A DNA stretch of 64,000 nucleotides from Mycobacterium sp. 852013-50091_SCH5140682 (lineage in GTDB: Bacteria; Actinomycetota; Actinomycetes; Mycobacteriales; Mycobacteriaceae): assembly GCF_001665685.1 (NCBI RefSeq), contig NZ_LZTB01000004.1, positions 62,001 to 126,000 on the forward strand, in the 5' to 3' direction. Each line of letters begins with the position of its first letter. The stretch's first letter is position 1. Below the pieces are notes generated by a model. The model was not told the origin of the DNA. It was given only the letters and a program-made list of their open reading frames with translations, and ran no database searches. Below are positions 36,428 to 45,293 of the stretch, in pieces. A program made the position numbers and the translations under genes.

Positions 36428-37237
36428 TCAGAAATCCGATGCGGCGGGACCCGCGAGAACGAGTGGGCGTATGTCACGGATCCAGTCGTTGTGGAGCTTT
36501 GGCGGCTCGCTCACGCGCCAACTCAGTCCGGCGGCTTCGAGGTCACGGGAGCGGATTCCGGCGCGGGCGGTGGTGGTGATGGCGTAGTCATCGTCGCGGT
36601 CGAGCCTGTCTCTCCACGCTTGTACGTCGGAGGGTGCAAGTCCCTGAAAATCCTTGGTGAGGGTGAAAACTCCGTCCCATCGCCGAGCGCGGGCCAACGG
36701 CCCGCGGTTAGTGCCGATGGAAGCGATCCAAATCGGCGGCCGTGGACGTTGATAGCCTCTCGGACTCAGATGGGCGCGCACTGTGTACGCAGATCCTGCG
36801 TGATCAAGCGTTACACCGGCGAATATCGCGTCGATGATCCCAAGGCCCTCGTCCAGTAGTTCGGCGCGTGCTCGGAGATCGGTCGGCTCCCCAAAGTCGC
36901 CGAACTCCTCCTTGGGCGGGGCACCCAATCCGAAGCCGGCGATGACGCGGCCACGGGAAAGATGATCGACGGTGATGATTTCCTTGGCGACTTTCCAAGG
37001 TCGCCGACGTGGGAGCGCAACGACCATCGGACCCAGCGCGATGTGTGAAGTCGACACAGCGATCGCCGAGAGGATCGCAGTGGGATCCAGCACGTCGACG
37101 CTCTGCGGCGCGTCGGTCTGCATGGTGTCCCAAACGAAGAACCCGTCCCAACCCGCGGCTTCCGCCTGTATCGCCAATTCGACGATGGCGTTGGGGTTTC
37201 CGACGTTGGGTACGTTGAGTGCCTGTTTGAGTGGCAT
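36428..37237 (-). CDS. LLM-class flavin-dependent oxidoreductase
   Basis: A 269-residue luciferase-like TIM-barrel protein (AEAAGWDGFFVWD, TSHIALGPMVVALPRRRPWKVAKE, LSRGRVIAGFGLG). Such proteins use FMN or F420; the compact size and VVALPRR...VAKE block fit the F420-type group common in mycobacteria, but the cofactor cannot be assigned firmly. Last gene of the six-gene minus-strand operon led by the APC permease, starting six bases after the SDR stop. Possible oxidation or reduction of a cyclic imine intermediate. Confidence 0.87.
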   Translation of the reverse strand: MPLKQALNVPNVGNPNAIVELAIQAEAAGWDGFFVWDTMQTDAPQSVDVLDPTAILSAIAVSTSHIALGPMVVALPRRRPWKVAKEIITVDHLSRGRVIAGFGLGAPPKEEFGDFGEPTDLRARAELLDEGLGIIDAIFAGVTLDHAGSAYTVRAHLSPRGYQRPRPPIWIASIGTNRGPLARARRWDGVFTLTKDFQGLAPSDVQAWRDRLDRDDDYAITTTARAGIRSRDLEAAGLSWRVSEPPKLHNDWIRDIRPLVLAGPAASDF

Positions 37238-37243
37238 GATCGG

Positions 37244-38017
37244 CTAGTGCTGATGCGGTGCGGCGCCGTAGCACGCCACGGTGGTTCCACCATCGAGTGC
37301 GAGCGCGGTGCCCGTAGCGGTACCGGCGTGCAGCAGCCACACAGCTGCGTCAGCGACCTCGGCGGGACTGGCGATGGCGCGCAACGGAACTCGACCGACC
37401 TCGGCCTCGTATGCCTGATCGAGGTCAGCGGACAAAGCAAGCTCGCTGCGCAGCATCGGGGTGTCGACCGGTCCAGGGCACAAGGCGTTGACACGTACCC
37501 GAGGGGCCAGTTCGGCCGCCAGGGCTCTGGTCAGACCGAGGACGCCGGCCTTACTCGCGCAGTACGCCGAGTAGTGCGGCATACCGATCGACGCTGCTTC
37601 AGAACCCAAGTTGACGATGCTGCCCACCGCCTCAGAAGCGGACATCGCCGCGGCCACGGCCTGGCACATGAGAAAGGTCCCGGTTAGATTGACGGACAGC
37701 GTCGTCTGCCAGCTGTCGGTCGTGATCTGGTGTAGCGGTCCCGGAACACAGACACCGGCGGCGTTGATCAACCCGAATGGCATTCCCAATTCTTCTACAA
37801 CAGCACCGACAGCATCGGCGACCTGCTCGGGGACAGTCACGTCGCAGGGCAGCACCAAGAACCTGGTGCCGTTGGGAAGTGCCGCCGCGACCTCTTGCAG
37901 AGCAACCTTGTCGCGCGCGAGCAGTGCCACCGCGTGTCCGCGCTCGGCCAACAGGTGTGCAGTGGCCGCGCCGATGCCGGAGGATGCGCCGGTGACGATG
38001 GTGACGGGTAATGCCAT
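37244..38017 (-). CDS. SDR family oxidoreductase
   Basis: A 257-residue classical SDR: TGASSGIGAA, NAAG, catalytic Ser in NLGSEAAS, YCASK, and a C-terminal DGG. Arg after the second strand (LLARDK) suggests NADP preference. It follows the thioesterase gene by 15 bases and precedes the LLM gene by six. Substrate unknown; presumably a hydroxy acid or alcohol in the same pathway. Confidence 0.87.
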   Translation of the reverse strand: MALPVTIVTGASSGIGAATAHLLAERGHAVALLARDKVALQEVAAALPNGTRFLVLPCDVTVPEQVADAVGAVVEELGMPFGLINAAGVCVPGPLHQITTDSWQTTLSVNLTGTFLMCQAVAAAMSASEAVGSIVNLGSEAASIGMPHYSAYCASKAGVLGLTRALAAELAPRVRVNALCPGPVDTPMLRSELALSADLDQAYEAEVGRVPLRAIASPAEVADAAVWLLHAGTATGTALALDGGTTVACYGAAPHQH

Positions 38018-38032
38018 GGTAAGAACCAGCTT

Positions 38033-38563
38033 TCACTCGATGGGTTCGCAGGCGTGTTCGCCCTCGAACTGGCGCCGTTGAGCACGTCGACGCCGGCGGG
38101 CGTCTTCGTAACGGCGCATTCCAAGCGGGTCGCGCGGCTGCAACTGTGGCACCTGCACGGGATTGCCGTCGCTGTCCACCGAGATCATGGTGAAGTAACA
38201 GCTGTTGGTGTGCCGAGTAGCGCCGGTCCGGGGTTCGACGGTGTCGACTCTGATGCCGACCTCCATCGAAGTTCGTCCGGTGTAGTTTATGGCCGCCGAA
38301 AACGTGACCAGTTCGCCTACATGGATGGCCTCGCGAAAGAGCACCCGATCCACTGACAGCGTCACCACATAACTACGGGCATAGGTGCTTGCGCACGCGT
38401 AGGCGACCTGGTCGAGAATCTTCAGAATCGCGCCGCCGTGCACGTTGCCCGAGAAGTTCGCCATATCTGGCGACATCAAGACAGTCATGGTGACTGCGTG
38501 TTCCGGCGTGGCCGAATCAGAGGACGACGGTGCTTGCCCCAAACTCTGGTGTTCGATCGTCAT
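38033..38563 (-). CDS. Acyl-CoA thioesterase, YciA/hotdog type
   Basis: A 176-residue hotdog-fold thioesterase. The catalytic pattern MANFSGNVHGGAILKILDQ with Asp/Asn and a GG turn is that of acyl-CoA hydrolases of the YciA/ACOT group. It overlaps the semialdehyde dehydrogenase stop (ATGA), so it is coupled to it. Its presence suggests a CoA-bound intermediate, which the standard hydroxyproline route does not have. Confidence 0.85.
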   Translation of the reverse strand: MTIEHQSLGQAPSSSDSATPEHAVTMTVLMSPDMANFSGNVHGGAILKILDQVAYACASTYARSYVVTLSVDRVLFREAIHVGELVTFSAAINYTGRTSMEVGIRVDTVEPRTGATRHTNSCYFTMISVDSDGNPVQVPQLQPRDPLGMRRYEDARRRRRAQRRQFEGEHACEPIE

Positions 38564-40092
38564 CGATCAGCGGGCAGTGTCAGGACACCGTCGATCCGGC
38601 GCGGAAAGGCGGCGGAACCGTCACGCAGCTCTTCGGGTAGCACCGATTCGGGTGCGTTCTGGTACGTCACCGGCCGTAGAAAGCGCCGAATCGCGGTAGC
38701 GCCGACCGATGTATGGAGCGAGTTCGTCGACGGCCAGGGCCCGCCGTGCGTCTGGGCCCAGGACACCGCGACCCCGGTCGGAAACCCGTTGTAGACGATG
38801 CGCCCGGCTGCCGGTCGCGCGATGTCCGTGAGCCGGGACACCAGTGTGTCTTCGTCGGCTCCGTGAACGATAGTCGCTGTCAGTGAATGTGGCAGTATCG
38901 CCAGGGCCGAACTGGTGGCGGCCTCTGGCTCGGCCGCGGAGTACCGCACGAGAACCGTGACCGGACCGAAGATCTCGGTAACGAGATCTTCATGCAGGTT
39001 CGCGATGTCGGTCTCGAAGGCGATCGGCCCGACTGTGAACCCGTCGGCGGTCAGCTCCTCGTCGGTATCGCCAACGGTGGACAGGTGTGGACGTCTGCGT
39101 AGGTCGTGGGTTCCGTGGAAGTAGCTTTCGAAGATGCGCTCGTTGAGCAGAGGGGCCGGGGCCACGTCGGCCAGAGCTTCGCGCACCGCGCGCACCAGGC
39201 CGTCTCCATCGGCGTTGTCGGGAACAAGAACCAGCCCCGGCTTGGTGCACAGTTGGCCGGCGCCGAGAGTGAACGACGTGACCAGCTCCGCGCCGATCGC
39301 CTCGCCGCGTTCCGCGGCGGCCAGAGGCGTGACAATCACTGGGTTGAGGCTGCTCAGCTCGCCGTAGAACGGGATCGGATCGGGCCGCCGATTGATGATG
39401 TCCATCAGGACCTCTCCGCCGCTGAGCGAGCCGGTGAAGCCGACGGCGCGGATGGCGGGATGGGCAACGAGGCGAGTGCCTGCGTCGCGTCCGTACACGA
39501 TGCCGAGCACGCTCTCGGGTGCCGACATCTGTGCGGCCGCCTCGACCAACACATCGAATGACAGTCTGGACGTCGCGGGATGGGAGGCATGTGCTTTCAC
39601 CACCACCGGGCAGCCGGCGGCGAGCGCTGAAGCGGTGTCCCCACCCAACACCGAGAACGCGAAGGGGAAGTTGCTGGCTCCGAAGACCGCGACCGGTCCG
39701 ATCGGCACCAGCAGTCGGCGTAGGTCCGGTCGTGGGCCCATTGGGGTGGTACCCGCGCGGTCGATGGTGGCCTCGAGGTAGCCACCGTCGCGAATGACGT
39801 CAGCAAAGAACCGGAGCTGATAGGCGGCGCGGGTCAATTCGGCGTCGAGTTTACTTGTGGCAAAACCGGTTTCGAGCGTGGCAATGTCGACAAGTTCGTC
39901 GCGGTGCCGCTCCACCGCCTCGGCCATGGCGTCGAGTAGCTCGCCGCGACCCTGCCGGCCCATGGCCTCCAGGCCTGCACAAGCAGGGGCGGCCCGCCCG
40001 GCAATCGTGTCGACCTGGTGGTCGGTTGTTTCTTCGGTGACAGCCGGAAGCGGCTTCGCGGTGCGGGGATCGACGCCGGCGACGTACGACAA
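38560..40092 (-). CDS. 2-oxoglutarate semialdehyde dehydrogenase-type aldehyde dehydrogenase
   Basis: A 510-residue ALDH of the KGSADH type III group: GASNFPFAFSVLGGDTASALAAG (137-160) with the CPVVVKAHASHP signature, E245 in FYGELSSLNP, and catalytic C282 in GAGQLCTKPG. It oxidises 2,5-dioxopentanoate to 2-oxoglutarate with NADP(+) in hydroxyproline, arabinose or glucarate breakdown. The TTG start has AAAGGA seven bases upstream; an upstream extension overlaps the neighbouring ALDH gene and is rejected. Third gene of the operon and the pathway's final step into the TCA cycle. Confidence 0.88.
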   Translation of the reverse strand: MSYVAGVDPRTAKPLPAVTEETTDHQVDTIAGRAAPACAGLEAMGRQGRGELLDAMAEAVERHRDELVDIATLETGFATSKLDAELTRAAYQLRFFADVIRDGGYLEATIDRAGTTPMGPRPDLRRLLVPIGPVAVFGASNFPFAFSVLGGDTASALAAGCPVVVKAHASHPATSRLSFDVLVEAAAQMSAPESVLGIVYGRDAGTRLVAHPAIRAVGFTGSLSGGEVLMDIINRRPDPIPFYGELSSLNPVIVTPLAAAERGEAIGAELVTSFTLGAGQLCTKPGLVLVPDNADGDGLVRAVREALADVAPAPLLNERIFESYFHGTHDLRRRPHLSTVGDTDEELTADGFTVGPIAFETDIANLHEDLVTEIFGPVTVLVRYSAAEPEAATSSALAILPHSLTATIVHGADEDTLVSRLTDIARPAAGRIVYNGFPTGVAVSWAQTHGGPWPSTNSLHTSVGATAIRRFLRPVTYQNAPESVLPEELRDGSAAFPRRIDGVLTLPADR

Positions 40093-40123
40093 GTTCGTTC
40101 CTTTCGGTGGGTGGCCTGGCGGT

Positions 40124-41572
40124 TCAGGTGAGGTTGATGCCGATCTGCTTGACGCGGGTGAATTCCTCGATGCCGAGCTGCCCGCCCTCCTTGCCGTAAC
40201 CGGACGAGTTGAGGCCCCCGATCGGCAGATCTGGCGCAACGACGAGGTGGTTGTTGATCCAGACATTGCCGTAGTTGAGGGCGTTGACGACCCGCATCCC
40301 GCGTCCGACATCGCGGGTCCAGACCGATCCGGCCAGGCCGAAGTCCACGCCGTTGGCCAGTGCCACCGCTTCGGACTCGTCGGTGAAGGTCTGCGCAGTC
40401 ATAACCGGCCCGAAGATTTCCTGCTGAATGAGGTCGTCGTCCTGACTCAGGCCGGTGATGAGTGTGGGCTCCAGGTAGAAGCCCGGTCGGTCCGGGCGGT
40501 GGCCGCCGTGTAGCACGGTCGAGGCGGTTGGCCGGTTGGCGATGAGTTTCTCGACGCGGGAGAGCTGGGTAGCCGAGATCAGCGGTCCCAGTGTGGTGTT
40601 CGCGTCGGTCGGGTCGCCGAGGACCACCTTCTTGAGGTTGTCGATGACGGCTTCCAGGAAACCGTCGACGATGGAGTCGGCGATGATGAGCCTCGTGGCG
40701 GCCATGCACTCCTGGCCGGCGTTGTACAGCGCGGCACCGACGATGCTCTCGGCGGCCGAGTCGACGTCCACATCGTCGAAGACGATGACAGGCGCGTTGC
40801 CGCCCAGTTCGAGGATGGCCCGGTTGGGATTCTGTGCGGCCGCTGCGGCGATGTTACGACCAGTGGCAGTCGACCCGGTGAACGACACCAAGTTGACGCC
40901 GGGATGGGCCGCCAGCGCAGCACCCACCACGCTGCCGTGACCGTTGACGATGTTGAGAACCCCTGCAGGCAAGTGCTGCTGAGCCAAGGCGGCAAACGCG
41001 ACGGTGGACAACGGCGTGATCTCTGCCGGTTTGATGACCACCGTGTTGCCTGCGGCCAGAGCCGGCATGATCTTCCAAACTGCCTGCCACAGTGGGTAGT
41101 TCCACGGCGTGATACCGGCGACGACGCCGAGGGGTTCGCGGCGCACGAAAGTCGTGGTGCCGGCTACGTATTCGCCGGCTGCCTGACCGCTGAGCACCCG
41201 GGCAGCGCCGGCGAAGTGGCGCACCGAGTCGGCAATGTCGGGTAGTTCCGCCTCGGTGGCCGCGGTAACCGGCTTGCCAGCGTCTAGTACCTCCAGACCA
41301 ATGAATTCGGTTAGGCGAGCTGAGAATTCAATGGAAATCGCGTGCAGAGCCTCGGATCGCCGGCGAGCCGAAAGTGCGGCCCACGCCGGTTGCGCAGAGC
41401 GAGCTGCGGCCACAGCGCGATCGACGTCCTCGGCGGTGGAGGAGGTGAATGATGTCAGTTCCCCACCAGTGCCAGGGTTCAGAACAGACAGAGTGCCGGT
41501 GCCTGAGCCTTCGACCCACTCGCCATTGATGAGGTTGGCGACGGTGGGCACGGTGGGGGCGATGAATGCCAT
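40124..41572 (-). CDS. Aldehyde dehydrogenase, betaine/aminobutyraldehyde-like
   Basis: A 482-residue classical ALDH: ITPWNYPLWQAVWKIMPALAAGN, KPAEITPLS, FTGSTATGR, E255 in LELGGNAPVI, and catalytic C289 in NAGQECMAATR. The W-rich aromatic pocket and QECMA are typical for amino-aldehyde or betaine aldehyde dehydrogenases. A second, specificity-distinct ALDH in the same operon suggests two aldehyde intermediates. It starts 88 bases after the permease and ends 31 before the next ALDH. Confidence 0.88.
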   Translation of the reverse strand: MAFIAPTVPTVANLINGEWVEGSGTGTLSVLNPGTGGELTSFTSSTAEDVDRAVAAARSAQPAWAALSARRRSEALHAISIEFSARLTEFIGLEVLDAGKPVTAATEAELPDIADSVRHFAGAARVLSGQAAGEYVAGTTTFVRREPLGVVAGITPWNYPLWQAVWKIMPALAAGNTVVIKPAEITPLSTVAFAALAQQHLPAGVLNIVNGHGSVVGAALAAHPGVNLVSFTGSTATGRNIAAAAAQNPNRAILELGGNAPVIVFDDVDVDSAAESIVGAALYNAGQECMAATRLIIADSIVDGFLEAVIDNLKKVVLGDPTDANTTLGPLISATQLSRVEKLIANRPTASTVLHGGHRPDRPGFYLEPTLITGLSQDDDLIQQEIFGPVMTAQTFTDESEAVALANGVDFGLAGSVWTRDVGRGMRVVNALNYGNVWINNHLVVAPDLPIGGLNSSGYGKEGGQLGIEEFTRVKQIGINLT

Positions 41573-41660
41573 GTTGCTTACTACTCCTTGGTGGTACGGC
41601 GTACTGTCGCAAACAGCAAGGAGTGGTGCCGACGCGCAGTCGACCCACTCCTTCCCTGGT

Positions 41661-43139
41661 TCAGTCGTGGATGGGTTCGCGGTCCAGCTTGCCTCGGTGT
41701 GCGGACGGGATGAATGCGTAGACGCCGAATCCGATCGCGATCGCCACCAACATGCCCACGCCGACGCGCAGCCAATCCGACCACACCAAGAGGGCGCACA
41801 GCACGATCGACCAGATGATGGCTATGGCGAACACGAACGGTGCGGCTCCTCTGAGGTTGAACGGGTGGTCGGGCAGCTTCTTGCGGAGCACTGCGACGAA
41901 GCCCACCAAAACGACCACGCCGTAGGCCAGCGCCCAGGCCAGTGCCGTCATGGCGGAGAGCACGCTCAGCAGCGAGGACCAGCAGCACACGATGATCGAA
42001 ATGAGGGTGACCACGAAGGTGGCGTTCATCGGGATTCGGTTGCCGTTGAGCTTGTGCAGCCAGTGCGCCGCCGGCATCTGGCGGTCGCGCGCCTGTGACC
42101 ACACCACCCGGACGGCGGTGAGTTGCAGCATCGCGATGCAGGCCATCAGTGCGACGATGGCCACAGCCTCGAAGACGGTGGTAAGCGTGCTTCCCACGGC
42201 AGAGTCGAGGATCAGCTTGACGGGCGTGGCGCTCGCCATGACGGCGTCGACGTCGGGGATGGCGCGCACAAGCAAATAGAAGAAGATGGTGCCGCCGATG
42301 ACTGCTGCGGTATTGGCCAGCACGGTTCCCCACGCGGCGTTGCGGGCGGCGTTCTTGGTCTCCTCGGCAGCATTGCCTGTCGCATCAAAGCTGGAGATCG
42401 TGTAGGCGGGAAGAATCATCGCGAACAGGAAGCCGATCCAGGCGACATTGCCACCGGGGCCGACGGTGCCTGCGGTGTCGAACAGAATGGACGCCGGTGC
42501 GCGGTCATATTTGGCGACCACGAGCGCGACGATGACCATGATGATGATCGCCGCTTCGGCCACCACGCCGACGTTGTTGAGCAGGGCAGCTGCCTTGACG
42601 CCGGCGATGTTGACCAGGGTGACCACAACGATGATGCCGACGGCAAACAAGGTGATCTCCGCGCCGGAGAGCTCACCGAGTCCAAACCAGCCCGCGATGA
42701 ACGGCACCATGCTGACCGACAGAGCTGCCACGGCCACGGTGTGAGCGATGACCAGCCACCAGCCACCTTGCCAAGCCAGCCACTGCTGCTTCGGTGCCAA
42801 CCGACTGATGATCTGGTAGACCCCACCGGAAAGTGGAAATGCCGAAACCAGCTGGGCTACAGCTAATCCCACGCCGAAGACCTGTAGTGCACCGCCGACG
42901 ATGAACGGCCAGAACGACGCTGGGCCGAAGAAGCCGAAGCCGACGATGATCGTGGTGAACACCACCGAACCCACCGATATCGAGGTGAACTGCACGCCGA
43001 AGGACGAAAACAGGCCAAGCGCTCGATTGAGTTCCTGCTTGTAGCCGTACTTCTGCAGATGGCTCTCGTCGTTGGCCGCGACGTCGGCCAACGATTCGCC
43101 GGTACCCGGCGCGGCGGGCGGGGGGTTGTCAATTGTCAT
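41661..43139 (-). CDS. APC family amino-acid permease
   Basis: A 492-residue transporter with about 12 membrane helices, opening with a conserved cytoplasmic LNRALGLFSSFGVQFTSISVG and with SSFDATGNAAEETKNAAR before the middle of the chain, features of the amino-acid/choline transporter-like APC group. It leads the operon APC-ALDH-KGSADH-thioesterase-SDR-LLM. The operator TTGTCGACAATA sits about 65 bases upstream. Probable importer of hydroxyproline or a related betaine or amino acid. Confidence 0.9.
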   Translation of the reverse strand: MTIDNPPPAAPGTGESLADVAANDESHLQKYGYKQELNRALGLFSSFGVQFTSISVGSVVFTTIIVGFGFFGPASFWPFIVGGALQVFGVGLAVAQLVSAFPLSGGVYQIISRLAPKQQWLAWQGGWWLVIAHTVAVAALSVSMVPFIAGWFGLGELSGAEITLFAVGIIVVVTLVNIAGVKAAALLNNVGVVAEAAIIIMVIVALVVAKYDRAPASILFDTAGTVGPGGNVAWIGFLFAMILPAYTISSFDATGNAAEETKNAARNAAWGTVLANTAAVIGGTIFFYLLVRAIPDVDAVMASATPVKLILDSAVGSTLTTVFEAVAIVALMACIAMLQLTAVRVVWSQARDRQMPAAHWLHKLNGNRIPMNATFVVTLISIIVCCWSSLLSVLSAMTALAWALAYGVVVLVGFVAVLRKKLPDHPFNLRGAAPFVFAIAIIWSIVLCALLVWSDWLRVGVGMLVAIAIGFGVYAFIPSAHRGKLDREPIHD

Positions 43140-43203
43140 GGCCTCTTCGCTTCTGGATTGGAGGGTATGGAGAGGTGAGAACCGCGGCTTAGTTCATTGT
43201 GCG

Positions 43204-43215
43204 TTGTCGACAATA
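43204..43215. promoter_or_regulatory. GntR-type operator (site 3)
   Basis: TTGTCGACAATA followed by TGC, upstream of the APC-permease-led operon. The palindrome is exact over TTGTCGACAA. Confidence 0.72.
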
Positions 43216-43321
43216 TGCCATCACGGTGAACCGCGCAATACCAAAATGCGATCGGGAGCGCACCGGTCGCATCGAGAGATCGCGGCTAGAAAGCGATGTT
43301 GATCAGTGCAGATACGACAAG

Positions 43322-43354
43322 GCCCCGCTATCGCCGTATCGGCGATAGCGGGGC
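43322..43354. terminator. Terminator after the GntR gene
   Basis: Perfect 15-base stem GCCCCGCTATCGCCG, loop TAT, CGGCGATAGCGGGGC. It starts 12 bases past the regulator stop and insulates it from the permease operon on the same strand. Confidence 0.88.
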
Positions 43355-43366
43355 AGGTGAAGTCGA

Positions 43367-44059
43367 CTACGCAGAGCGACCGGCGCGCGAACTGCGTCGA
43401 GTGTCGTGCAGAGGGTCGCCGACCTCGACTCCGGGCGCGAAGTGCACGTGGTGGCCGAAGGCCTCCCGGATACGATCATGATCTCCGGTCTCGATGACGG
43501 CAATGAGTTCCTCATGCACGCCGGCCACGTCCTGAGCGGACTGGAAGGCCTCATGATCGAAGATGAAGAACAGACGCAGCTTCAGTTCCCAGTCTTGCCA
43601 TAGCGCGAGAAGGGTTGCATTGCCGGACTTCTCGTAGAAGTAACGATGAAAAGCCAGATGCTTTTCGATGGCGGACACCAGATCGCGCCCGGACGCGCGA
43701 TCGAGTTGGTCCAGCAGCTTGCGCAACTGCTTCCAGTCCGCGTCGCCGAGATGAGGCAATGCCTGCGTGACCGCGTAGGGCTCGACAAGTGTGCGGATGG
43801 CCGCGATCTCGGCGATCGTCTCCGGCGATACCGACGCGACGTAGGCGCCTTTGAAGGGCACCTTCTCGACGAGGCCCTCCTCCTCGAGGCGACTCAGCGC
43901 CTCCCGGACCGGGGAACGGCTGATCCCCATCTCCTCGGCGATGTGCGCCTCGCGCAATTGCGACCCCGCGGGCAGTTCGCCAGACAGGATTGCCTGGCGA
44001 ATCTGGGCGAGAACCGCCGTCGGCGCTTTCTGGTGTGCCAGCGGAACGAAGGTAGCCAC
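43367..44059 (-). CDS. GntR/FadR-family regulator of the hydroxyproline-like cluster
   Basis: A 230-residue regulator: winged helix at about 10-75 (IRQAILSGELPAGSQLREAHIAEEM, ISRSPVREALSRL) and an FCD domain (about 80-215) with the metal/ligand His/Asp residues (FHRYFYEKSGN, HEELIAVIETGDHDRI). The GTG start has GAGGGG nine bases upstream. An operator copy lies only 22 bases before the start, so it is probably self-repressing; five more copies precede the other units, making this the likely regulator of the whole region. Confidence 0.88.
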   Translation of the reverse strand: MATFVPLAHQKAPTAVLAQIRQAILSGELPAGSQLREAHIAEEMGISRSPVREALSRLEEEGLVEKVPFKGAYVASVSPETIAEIAAIRTLVEPYAVTQALPHLGDADWKQLRKLLDQLDRASGRDLVSAIEKHLAFHRYFYEKSGNATLLALWQDWELKLRLFFIFDHEAFQSAQDVAGVHEELIAVIETGDHDRIREAFGHHVHFAPGVEVGDPLHDTRRSSRAGRSA

Positions 44060-44080
44060 GTCATTCCCCTCTGTGGGATT

Positions 44081-44095
44081 TAGTCGACAATACAC
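44081..44095. promoter_or_regulatory. GntR-type operator (site 4, autoregulatory)
   Basis: TAGTCGACAATACAC immediately before the GntR coding sequence. It matches sites 1 and 2 over GTCGACAATACNC. Confidence 0.7.
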
Positions 44096-44148
44096 CGCTC
44101 CCTTGACGCGACAACCACCCGTCTCCACCGCCAGGCAATACGGCGATT

Positions 44149-45201
44149 CTAGGGAGTCGCCGAGGTCACCTGCTGCCCCAACCATGTGTCCGAAAGGGTG
44201 AAGCCGGTCGGGAACGGATCGCTCGGATCGACCCCGACCTTGCTGAAGTCGGTGATCCACGCCTGGCCGGCGATGCTCGGCACAACAGCCGGCACCCCGC
44301 CGACCGTGGTCAGCCTTTCGATGACGCCGTCGAAGTGGGTGTCCAGGATCGAACGGTGGATGAAGTGCTCGCCGGGTTCGATCTGGCCGCGGGCATGGAT
44401 AGCTGCCAGGCGGGCCGAGGTTCCCGTCCCGCAAGCCGAACGATCTATCCGCCCGGGCGAAACGATGACTGCGTTGCGCGCCGTCAACACACCGTCGATA
44501 CGTTGCAAGGGAGTGGTGAACTCAGTTTGGGTGATCCCGGGAAATTCGGGATTCTCGGGGTGTGTCGCCGACAACTGTTCTGCGGCAGCGGTCTTGATCT
44601 TTTGCCCTACGGCGCAGAGATCGCGGGCTTCCGACGGCTCGAGGGCGAATCCGACGCTGGCGGCGTCGACCAGCACGTAGGCCATGCCGCCCCAGGCGAC
44701 GTCGACGGTCAAGGTGCCGTAGCCCGGCACCTCGACGGGCGCATCGAGGTGGTAGACGAATGCCGGCTGGTTGACGAATCGGACGCTGGTGACCTTGCCG
44801 TCGTGGCAAGTGCACTCCAGGTCTATGAGGCCGGCAGGCGATTCGAGGGTCAACGTGGTGACCGGCTCGGCCATCGGCAGCATGCCGGTCTCCAACAGCA
44901 CGGTGGCCACACAGATCGTGTTGCTGCCCGACATCACCGGGTATTCGGTGGACTCCATGATGACGTAACCCATTGCGGCGGCCGGATTGTTGGAGGGAAG
45001 CACGACATTTGTGGAGCGGACAACATTGCCGCGGGGCTCGTGCAGCAGTCGCTGGCGCAGATCGTCGCGATGGTCCTGAAGATAGTTGCGCTTGTCGAAC
45101 ATCGTGGCACCGGGGACATCGCCGATGCCCCCCACCACGACATTGCCGATCTCACCTTCGGCATGGCAGCCCACGACGTCGACCATATTGTTGAACCGCA
45201 T
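44149..45201 (-). CDS. Proline racemase family protein, 4-hydroxyproline 2-epimerase-like
   Basis: A 350-residue enzyme. The two catalytic positions are S91 in PVMSGSNTIC and C257 in DRSACGTG, so this is a Ser/Cys member instead of the Cys/Cys type. Ser/Cys members are known among hydroxyproline 2-epimerases, while Cys/Thr members are 3-hydroxyproline dehydratases. It would convert trans-4-hydroxy-L-proline to cis-4-hydroxy-D-proline. It follows the DapA-like gene by 92 bases, with a hairpin in between and no operator of its own, so it is in the same operon. Confidence 0.88.
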   Translation of the reverse strand: MRFNNMVDVVGCHAEGEIGNVVVGGIGDVPGATMFDKRNYLQDHRDDLRQRLLHEPRGNVVRSTNVVLPSNNPAAAMGYVIMESTEYPVMSGSNTICVATVLLETGMLPMAEPVTTLTLESPAGLIDLECTCHDGKVTSVRFVNQPAFVYHLDAPVEVPGYGTLTVDVAWGGMAYVLVDAASVGFALEPSEARDLCAVGQKIKTAAAEQLSATHPENPEFPGITQTEFTTPLQRIDGVLTARNAVIVSPGRIDRSACGTGTSARLAAIHARGQIEPGEHFIHRSILDTHFDGVIERLTTVGGVPAVVPSIAGQAWITDFSKVGVDPSDPFPTGFTLSDTWLGQQVTSATP

Positions 45202-45238
45202 GTGATGACTCCGGTCTCTCTAGATTCGTAGGGGATGG

Positions 45239-45289
45239 CACTGAATCGTTGGAGACCAACGCAAGTGCTGGCCTCCAACGGGTTCAGTG
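45239..45289. other. Intercistronic hairpin between dapA-like and epimerase genes
   Basis: Arms CACTGAATCGTTGGAG and CTCCAACGGGTTCAGTG pair almost fully, with a small internal mismatch, around an 18-base loop. It starts four bases after the dapA-like stop and ends 37 before the epimerase start. Without a T-run it may stabilise the upstream mRNA or attenuate the downstream gene. Confidence 0.6.
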
Positions 45290-45293
45290 ACGA

